A stretch of 64,000 nt of DNA from JANPBY01 sp963805505 (GTDB lineage Bacteria > Actinomycetota > Actinomycetes > DATJPE01). The stretch is from contig CAWDUP010000004.1 in the NCBI GenBank assembly GCA_963805505.1, positions 372,001 through 436,000 of the forward strand. The letters are read 5' to 3'. Below the pieces are notes generated by a model. The model did no database searches and had not been told where the DNA came from. It saw only the letters and a list, made by a program, of their open reading frames with translations. Positions 58,808 to 64,000 of the stretch are shown piece after piece (positions within the stretch are counted from its first letter, which is position 1; every line of letters starts with the position of its first letter). The position numbers and the translations under genes were made by a program.

Positions 58808-59371
58808 CTATCCGGCAGCCGGCGGTGGGCCAGTTCCATCCGGGTCATGCACCGGCCGGCGCTGGTCTGGGGCCCGCTCGCGGTGCTCAGGATCGGCGAA
58901 GTGCGCGAAGGCGGCCAGATTGGCCAGGCTCTCACCGCGCTTGGTCCGCCAGTCCCATTCCTTGCGAATCGATGAGCTGAAGCCGAGCTCGAGCAGCCGG
59001 TCGAACTCCTGATCGGCATACGTGAGCGTGCAACCGAGCAGCCGATCGACCTCGTCGGCGTCCACGGCCGAGAGTGGGACGCGACCCACCAGATAGACGT
59101 CGCCAAGGTGGTCCACCGAGAAGTGCACGCCGTAGGAGCGTGCGTTTCGCTCGAGCAGATGGCGATAGAACGCCGCTTGGTTCTCATCTGGTCGACGGAC
59201 GACGAACGCCTCCACGAGCAGGCTGTGGTCTCCCACGACCAACCACACGGCGGTTTGGAGCTTGTGTTGGCCAGGGAGCGTGACCAGGTAGGCCCCCTCC
59301 CGCACGCGCTCATAGCTCACTTCGGTCGCGTCGAGCGCCGACCGGAGGACGTCGTCGAGATCGGCAGTCAT
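58808..59371 (-). CDS. YbjN-domain protein
   Basis: A 187-residue protein of the YbjN family, which shares the fold of type III secretion chaperones. It has YERVREGAYLVTLPGQHKLQTAVWLVVGD (in pieces), AFYRHLLERNARSYGVHFSVD and DADEVDRLLG, then an unstructured Pro-rich tail (HDPDGTGPPPAAG). Its position between mshA and gpmA is conserved in actinobacteria, but the role is not known. Start overlaps the mshA stop (ATGA). Confidence 0.88.
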   Translation of the reverse strand: MTADLDDVLRSALDATEVSYERVREGAYLVTLPGQHKLQTAVWLVVGDHSLLVEAFVVRRPDENQAAFYRHLLERNARSYGVHFSVDHLGDVYLVGRVPLSAVDADEVDRLLGCTLTYADQEFDRLLELGFSSSIRKEWDWRTKRGESLANLAAFAHFADPEHRERAPDQRRPVHDPDGTGPPPAAG

Positions 59372-60705
59372 CCCGCTCCCCGGTGCGCGAGGGCACTCTC
59401 ATCACGGTGGCTGAGCATCGCCTCGGCGTAGACCTGGCGCATGAGTTCAGCCGTCGCGTCCCAGCCGAACTGCTCCGCGTGCTGTACGGCCCCGCGACCG
59501 AGCTCGGCGCGCCGGTCGGGAGCTGCCATCAGATCGAGCAGGACCTGAGCCCACTGACGCGGATCATGTCCGGGAACGAGAACTCCACTGACCCCGTCGG
59601 CCACCGCGGTGGGCAGCCCACCCACAGCGCTGGCCACCACCGGGGTCCCACACGCCTGCGCCTCGATGGCCACGAGCCCGAACGACTCGCTGTAGGACGG
59701 CACAACCACCAGGTCAGCGGCTCGGTAGAAGTCGGGCAACCGGTCTTGGCCAACTGGCGGGTGGAACCTCACCACGTCCCGGATTCCCAGGGCCTGGGCC
59801 AGCTCGTCGAGGCTGTCCGGATGAGCCAATCCGGAACCGCTCGGCCCCCCGAGTACCGCGACGACCAACCGGTCTCGAAGGCTCCGATCGGCGTCAATGG
59901 CTGCGGCCGCTGCGCGCACCAAGAGATCCGGCGCCTTGAGCGGCTGGATGCGTCCCACGAACATCAGCACGACCGCATCGGCCGGCAAACCCACAACTGC
60001 GCGAGCCGCGCGTCGATCGCCCGGGGTGAAGCGTTCGAGGTCAACCCCTGGGTGGACGACGCGAACCCGCGCTGGGTCAGCGGCGTAGAGCTCGATCAGC
60101 TGATCGGCCTCGTCAGGGGTGTTGGCCACCAACCGGTCCGCGGCCTCCACGACCTGAGCCTCACCGATGCTGCGCAGCGCAGGCTCCGGCGCGTCACCGT
60201 CGGCGAGAAAGGAGTTCTTGACCTTGGCCATGGTGTGCATCGAATGGACGAGCGGCACGTCCCAGCGTTCCTTGGCCAGCCAGCCGACCTGCCCCGACAA
60301 CCAGTAGTGGCTGTGGACCAGGTCGTAGTAGCCCGGCTCGCGTTGAGCCTCGGCACGGAGGACCCCGCTCGTCACGGCGCACAGCTGAGCCGGCAGGTCT
60401 TCCTTCGCGAGCCCTTCGTACGGCCCCGCGGCCACGTGGCGCACCAGCACGCGAGGGGCGAGCTCGACTGTGGCCGGCAAGCCACCGCCTGTCGCGCGCG
60501 TGAAGATCTCGACCTCCGTGCCCGCCTCTGCCAACCGCCGAGCGAGCTCGACGACATAGACGTTCATCCCGCCGGCGTCGCCGGTGCCAGGTTGGTCAAG
60601 CGGAGAGGTGTGCACGCTGAGCATCGCGACCCGTCTGGGGGTGTCGCGAACAGGCCGGACTGGCGTCACGTTGTCGATCTTCCACGACGGAGCCAGGGTG
60701 CGCAC
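59368..60705 (-). CDS. mshA: Mycothiol glycosyltransferase MshA
   Basis: A 445-residue GT4 retaining glycosyltransferase that joins N-acetylglucosamine to inositol-3-phosphate, the first step of mycothiol synthesis. SVHTSPLDQPGTGDAGGMNVYVVELARRL (in segments) is diagnostic, as are VHSHYWLSGQVGWLA, LVHSMHTMAKVKN and the donor-binding VPSYSESFGLVAIEAQACGTPVVA. The GTG start is 29 residues before the fold; a later GTG (TPVRPVRD) is possible. CTAGG-N4-CCTAG lies about 30 bases upstream as a small palindrome. Confidence 0.95.
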   Translation of the reverse strand: MRTLAPSWKIDNVTPVRPVRDTPRRVAMLSVHTSPLDQPGTGDAGGMNVYVVELARRLAEAGTEVEIFTRATGGGLPATVELAPRVLVRHVAAGPYEGLAKEDLPAQLCAVTSGVLRAEAQREPGYYDLVHSHYWLSGQVGWLAKERWDVPLVHSMHTMAKVKNSFLADGDAPEPALRSIGEAQVVEAADRLVANTPDEADQLIELYAADPARVRVVHPGVDLERFTPGDRRAARAVVGLPADAVVLMFVGRIQPLKAPDLLVRAAAAAIDADRSLRDRLVVAVLGGPSGSGLAHPDSLDELAQALGIRDVVRFHPPVGQDRLPDFYRAADLVVVPSYSESFGLVAIEAQACGTPVVASAVGGLPTAVADGVSGVLVPGHDPRQWAQVLLDLMAAPDRRAELGRGAVQHAEQFGWDATAELMRQVYAEAMLSHRDESALAHRGAG

Positions 60706-60835
60706 ACGTGAGGTGCCAACGTCCGCTAGGTGCCCCTAGATTCCCGAGCTGACGGAGGTCGGGCGCTGAGTGGGTGTTGATAGTGGGTTTCGAGGATGCC
60801 CTAGCTGATGTCGGGGCGGGTCCACAGGCAGCCTG

Positions 60836-61357
60836 CTAACTGCGCGAGGCCAGCGCCTGCCGGAACGCGCCCAGCGCGGCCGGCGTGAACAGCACGAAAC
60901 GCACCAGGCTGACCTGAGTCGAGCTGCTGGCCACGGTCGCGAGGGCGACTTCGGCGGCCTCATCGATCGGCCAGCCGTACACCCCCGCCGACACCGCCGG
61001 AAAGGCCAACGACCTCGCCTCCAGCTCGTCGGCCACCCGCAGGCTCTGTCGATAGGCGGACTCCAGCAGCGGAGTGCGGTCTTCGGTCGGTGACCAGATC
61101 GGCCCCACGGTGTGGATCACCCAGTTCGCTGGCAGCGCTCCGGCGGTCGTCGCGACCGCCTGTCCGGTAGGCAGTCCCTCAGGAAAGCGGCTCGCTCGCA
61201 GGTCACGGCAGGCCGCGAGGACTTCAGGTCCGCCCCGGCTGTGAATGGCTCCGTCGACACCCCCGCCACCGAGCAACGAGGGGTTGGCTGCATTCACGAT
61301 CGCATCGAGGACGCAGTCGGTGATGTCGCCGAGCTCTAGCTCGATCACGGGGCTCAC
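60836..61357 (-). CDS. Macro-domain protein (ADP-ribose-derivative hydrolase type)
   Basis: A 173-residue single macro domain. The signature IVNAANPSLLGGGGVDGAIH (with catalytic Asn and Asp) and VIHTVGPIW, then AFPAVSAGVYGWPIDEAA are those of O-acetyl-ADP-ribose deacetylases (MacroD/YmdB type). The GTG at 61357 starts just before the first strand (VIELELGDIT); longer frames add 50 unlikely residues. It may remove ADP-ribosyl modifications or O-acetyl-ADP-ribose. Divergent from the GNAT gene. Confidence 0.9.
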   Translation of the reverse strand: MSPVIELELGDITDCVLDAIVNAANPSLLGGGGVDGAIHSRGGPEVLAACRDLRASRFPEGLPTGQAVATTAGALPANWVIHTVGPIWSPTEDRTPLLESAYRQSLRVADELEARSLAFPAVSAGVYGWPIDEAAEVALATVASSSTQVSLVRFVLFTPAALGAFRQALASRS

Positions 61358-61432
61358 CCGCACTAGCGTGCCGTAGGTCACGGTTGGCACGAAGTCGGCC
61401 CGACGACACAGACAGCCAATGAGGGGAGTCCG

Positions 61433-61978
61433 ATGAGCGTCGACCCAGCCGCGCGCACCGAGCGGTTGCTGCTGCGGCCCTGGACCACAACCGACGTTGA
61501 CCACCACTTCGACATCTACCGACGGTGGGAGGTCATGCGGTGGCTGGGGGCCGATCCCAAGCCGCTGTCCTCGCCGGAGGAGTCAGCCGCCGGGATCATC
61601 CGCTGGCAGGAGCGCTGCCAGTGGCCGTATGGCCTCTGGGCGGTCGTGCCGGAGAAAATCGGGCATCCGGTCGGGAGTGCTTTGCTCGTGCACCTGCAAG
61701 ACGCCGACGGGCAACCGTGCCCAGAGGTCGAGGTCGGATGGCACTTTCACCCCGACCACTGGGGCAACGGCTATGCCACGGAGTCAGCCCGTTGCCTCCT
61801 GGAGGCAGCTTGGGCCGAGGGCCTTGACGAGGTGTGGGCAGTCATCCACCCCGGCAACAGCGCCTCCGTAGCGGTCACCGAACGGCTCGGCATGACTTCG
61901 CAGGGCACAACCGAACGGTGGTACGGCGTCGAGCTCGAGTCCTACCGAATCCAGTCCCCCGACGCGATCAGCAGCTGA
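61433..61978 (+). CDS. GNAT acetyltransferase (RimJ/RimL type)
   Basis: A 181-residue GNAT enzyme. It opens TERLLLRPWTTTDVDHHFDI like RimJ/RimL. The acetyl-CoA pyrophosphate loop is at HWGNGYATESARCLLEAAW, with VEVGWHFHP before and HPGNSASVAVTERLGM after. The acceptor, a small amine or N-terminal amine, is unknown. GAGGGGAG precedes the ATG. It converges on the DUF2516 gene. Confidence 0.93.
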   Translation: MSVDPAARTERLLLRPWTTTDVDHHFDIYRRWEVMRWLGADPKPLSSPEESAAGIIRWQERCQWPYGLWAVVPEKIGHPVGSALLVHLQDADGQPCPEVEVGWHFHPDHWGNGYATESARCLLEAAWAEGLDEVWAVIHPGNSASVAVTERLGMTSQGTTERWYGVELESYRIQSPDAISS

Positions 61979-61987
61979 CGTGTCCGA

Positions 61988-62314
61988 TCACCAGGGGTCG
62001 GAGGGCTTGGGCTTGCGGCGACGCTTGGTGCGCCCCCCGCCGATGCCGCGCAACGCCGGTCGGACGTCGAGCAGATAGACCGCAGCGGCGACCACGCCGA
62101 TCAGGCCGAGCAAGAAGGCGCCGAACGGGCCGAAGTAAAAGGTGAGCAAGGTCCCAACGCCGAGCAGGATGAGCCAGAACTGCTTGGTCTGCTTGTCCGC
62201 AGCGACGTAGGCCTGGGCCGGTCTGATCGCAGCATCGATGAACGCGACGATCTCCATGACGAGCAGCGCCAGGTAGATCGCGAGCACGATCGTGCCCATG
62301 TTCAGGAAGGTCAT
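61988..62314 (-). CDS. DUF2516 membrane protein
   Basis: A 108-residue protein with three hydrophobic segments (about 5-27, 45-62, 66-82). FIDAAIRPAQAYVAADKQTKQFW and FYFGPFGAFLLGLIGVVAA are family features, followed by a basic tail (GRTKRRRKPKPSDPW). The family is conserved and uncharacterised in actinobacteria. The ATG overlaps the asparaginase stop (ATGA), so the two are co-translated. Confidence 0.88.
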   Translation of the reverse strand: MTFLNMGTIVLAIYLALLVMEIVAFIDAAIRPAQAYVAADKQTKQFWLILLGVGTLLTFYFGPFGAFLLGLIGVVAAAVYLLDVRPALRGIGGGRTKRRRKPKPSDPW

Positions 62315-63285
62315 GACGCCACAGGGGCCAGCGGGGGAAAAAGCGTCCGCACGGCGCGCACGCAGCCAACCGGCCGCCCACCGCCCAGGACGGTCTCTTC
62401 CGCCTGTTCATCGAGGACGGGCGCGTCGACCCCCAACGCGCGCAACGCCGCAGCCATCACTGGGGGTCTGGCCCGGTGGCCGCCGTCCTCGATCTTCAGC
62501 GCAACGGCGCGTCCGTCGCCCAGAGCAGCGGCATAGACCGCTTCAGCGCCGTCCTTGGCGACGAGCCCCGGAACTCCCTCGATGAGAGCAGTTACGTCGC
62601 GACCCGGACCGCCGAGCCACTGTGGATGGGCGCGCACAGCGTCAAAGGTGCGCCGTTCCACCGTCCCTTCGCCGCCTCGCACCCAGCTCTGGAAGGCTCT
62701 AGCCAGGCCGGTCAGGCTCATCCCGAAGATCGGCGCACCACAGCCGTCGATCCCCAACGGGGAGGAGGACTGTCCCGCGAGCTCCTCGATCACCGAACGG
62801 AGCTGTCGCTGCAGCGGGTGCGATTGCTCGCGATAGGTCGTGACGTCCCACCCGTTGATCACGCACGTGGCCAGCATTGCCGCGTGCTTCCCGGAGCAAT
62901 TCATCGCCAACGAGGTCGGCGCCTTGCCGGCCAGCTGCCAAGCGAGCTTGGCGTCCTCGCCCGCAGGTAGATCTGGCGGCGTCTGCAACGCGTCGACTCC
63001 GAGACCAACGCCCGCCAGGATCTCTTGGACGCCTTCGAGGTGGAACGCCTCACCCGAGTGGGACGCGCAAGCGAGGGCCAGCAGTCGGCCATCGAGCTCC
63101 AGCCCGGCCCGTAGCATCCCGATGGCCTGCAAGGGTTTGCTGCACGAGCGAGGGAAGATCGGCTCTTCCGGCAGGCCGACGGAGAAGGCCACCTCTCCGT
63201 CGGCATCCAGGGCGACCACCGAACCGCGGTGGGTCCCTTCGATGAATCCGGAGCGGACGACCTCCGCGACGACAGGCAGGTCCAT
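62311..63285 (-). CDS. Asparaginase (Rhizobium-etli-type/AnsA family)
   Basis: A 324-residue enzyme of the pfam06089 asparaginase II type, different from the E. coli type I/II fold. It shows VVRSGFIEGTHRGSVVALDA, FPRSCSKPLQAIGML (SxxK-like catalytic region), SLAMNCSGKHAAMLATC, and GIDGCGAPIFGMSLTGLA. It would convert asparagine to aspartate. The ATG lies directly after the RsiG stop with no gap. Its combination with DUF2516 and RsiG looks like one operon. Confidence 0.92.
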   Translation of the reverse strand: MDLPVVAEVVRSGFIEGTHRGSVVALDADGEVAFSVGLPEEPIFPRSCSKPLQAIGMLRAGLELDGRLLALACASHSGEAFHLEGVQEILAGVGLGVDALQTPPDLPAGEDAKLAWQLAGKAPTSLAMNCSGKHAAMLATCVINGWDVTTYREQSHPLQRQLRSVIEELAGQSSSPLGIDGCGAPIFGMSLTGLARAFQSWVRGGEGTVERRTFDAVRAHPQWLGGPGRDVTALIEGVPGLVAKDGAEAVYAAALGDGRAVALKIEDGGHRARPPVMAAALRALGVDAPVLDEQAEETVLGGGRPVGCVRAVRTLFPPLAPVAS

Positions 63286-63831
63286 TCAGCCGGGAGTGAG
63301 CAGCGAGGAAACGTCGGCCTCGCCCTCGCGGTAACGACGGCCGATCTCGGAAGTGAGTACGTCCATCACCTGCTGGACCTGCCGCCGCAACTCACTGACG
63401 GTGCGCTCATGGACGGCCAGGGCCTGCAGCGAGGTCTCGAGTTCGCCGTCCGATCGAGCAGCAACGTCCGAGATCCCCACGTCGGAGACGATCTGCTCCA
63501 CCTTGCGCCGGTGATCGTCGACACGGGACGGTTCGACGGTCAGGAACCGCCCAGAGCCGTGGTCGGCCCGTGGACCGTCGGCCAGCACGCCGGCCAGCAT
63601 GTCGATGAGTGGGGCCCCACCAGTGGCTGTACGCCGGGCTTGCTCGGCCCGTACGAGGTCCATCCGGCCCTGCAGGAGCCGCCGGACGTAGGACAGGTCG
63701 GCCTCCTCCTGCTCAGCATCGTTGCGGAGCGCGCGAACGTCATCGAGCGGACGCTTGGTCAAGTCGGCGAGGAAGTCCTCCGCGAGCACGCGATCGATCC
63801 GCCGCCGTCCTCCGGGCATCGGTGTCGTCAT
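63286..63831 (-). CDS. RsiG-like c-di-GMP-binding anti-sigma factor
   Basis: A 181-residue helical protein. It has two copies of the RsiG c-di-GMP signature E-x3-S-x2-R-x3-Q-x3-D. The first is E43/S47/R50/Q54/D58 and the second is E142/S146/R149/Q153/D157, each in a coiled-coil helix with a linker between. In Streptomyces, RsiG bound to c-di-GMP sequesters the sigma factor WhiG and so controls sporulation. All ten key residues are intact here. No whiG is in the window. The ATG overlaps the BKACE stop. Regulation by c-di-GMP is a firm prediction, the sigma partner an inference. Confidence 0.88.
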   Translation of the reverse strand: MTTPMPGGRRRIDRVLAEDFLADLTKRPLDDVRALRNDAEQEEADLSYVRRLLQGRMDLVRAEQARRTATGGAPLIDMLAGVLADGPRADHGSGRFLTVEPSRVDDHRRKVEQIVSDVGISDVAARSDGELETSLQALAVHERTVSELRRQVQQVMDVLTSEIGRRYREGEADVSSLLTPG

Positions 63832-64000
63832 GCAGCCACCCCCGTACGGTCCTTGGTGCCAAGTAGGTCACGTGCGTTCGTCGGTGTCATCGGCGGGCGC
63901 TGCGCAAGGGTCGCCAGTTCGGCCGCCCGCTGCACCAGCTGGGCGTTGTCACGAACGGGCTCGCCCCGGCGATACGTCAACGTGTCCTCCATACCGACTC
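63828..64000 (-). CDS. 3-keto-5-aminohexanoate cleavage (BKACE) family protein, C-terminal end
   Basis: The gene is cut by the right edge; 57 codons are visible and it reads leftwards to a TGA at 63828-63830. The visible VGMEDTLTYRRGEPVRDNAQ (20 residues) followed by LVQRAAELATLAQRP and NARDLLGTKD matches the C-terminal end of BKACE enzymes, which condense or cleave beta-keto acids with acetyl-CoA. The catalytic zinc residues lie outside. It overlaps the RsiG start by four bases, so RsiG may be expressed with this gene. Confidence 0.75.
   Translation of the reverse strand, partial: VGMEDTLTYRRGEPVRDNAQLVQRAAELATLAQRPPMTPTNARDLLGTKDRTGVAA

Noticed and set aside
1..64000. Prophage, transposon or defence island
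   Set aside because: No integrase, transposase, phage structural or restriction genes, and gene order is mostly that of a core chromosome.

Overview
The window is GC-rich, gene-dense actinobacterial DNA on both strands, with many GTG starts and 4-base ATGA/GTGA gene overlaps. Mycothiol synthesis (mshA), glucosylglycerate synthesis (gpgS), SenX3-RegX3-PhoU, CarD, an XPB helicase, HelR, DUF3263/DUF2516/DUF4031 proteins and an RsiG homologue all fit a free-living actinomycete. Nocardioides-like Propionibacteriales is my best guess; the genus is not proven.

Layout. 1-5.6 kb: DNA repair and RNA-polymerase recycling genes (WYL-type helicase-associated protein, XPB, HD hydrolase, HelR). 5.6-17.7 kb: an apparently co-regulated catabolic/uptake block: a FAD oxidoreductase, Rieske oxygenase and class III aminotransferase operon; an MFS transporter fused to a cyclic-nucleotide domain; an acyl-CoA dehydrogenase; and a PotABCD-type ABC importer. 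Three near-identical operators mark its promoters. 17.7-23.5 kb: thioesterase, a secreted Calx-beta/Ig-like protein, groEL with two CIRCE operators and a 3' 89-bp tandem repeat, cspA and a membrane protein. 23.6-26.3 kb: a NarL-type two-component pair. 26.3-28.0 kb: a sulfur-carrier protein and a threonine-synthase-like enzyme behind a SAM-I riboswitch, which suggests homocysteine rather than threonine synthesis. 28.2-31.4 kb: gpgS, a small HExxH protein, otsB and two small conserved genes. 31.6-37.8 kb: membrane, secreted and transport functions.

38.0-41.4 kb: a large SARP/AAA/LuxR regulator broken by many small frameshifts in its middle third. 41.5-46.7 kb: metabolic genes, one tRNA-Thr and a LacI regulator divergent from an MsiK-type sugar-transport ATPase. 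48-53.6 kb: rlmB, cysS, ispF, a PIN/TRAM membrane protein and carD, in the usual actinobacterial order but without ispD. 53.9-58.0 kb: a UbiA prenyltransferase, a lipoprotein, and senX3-regX3 facing phoU across a PHO-box-like repeat. 58-64 kb: gpmA, ybjN-like, mshA, a macro-domain protein, a GNAT, asparaginase, RsiG and the 3' end of a BKACE-family gene.

Strongest leads: the three-operator regulon around the Rieske cluster; the SAM riboswitch with the threonine-synthase-like enzyme and sulfur carrier; RsiG with two intact c-di-GMP signatures; the groEL 3' tandem repeat; and an intergenic repeat present at 2.4 and 22.3 kb.
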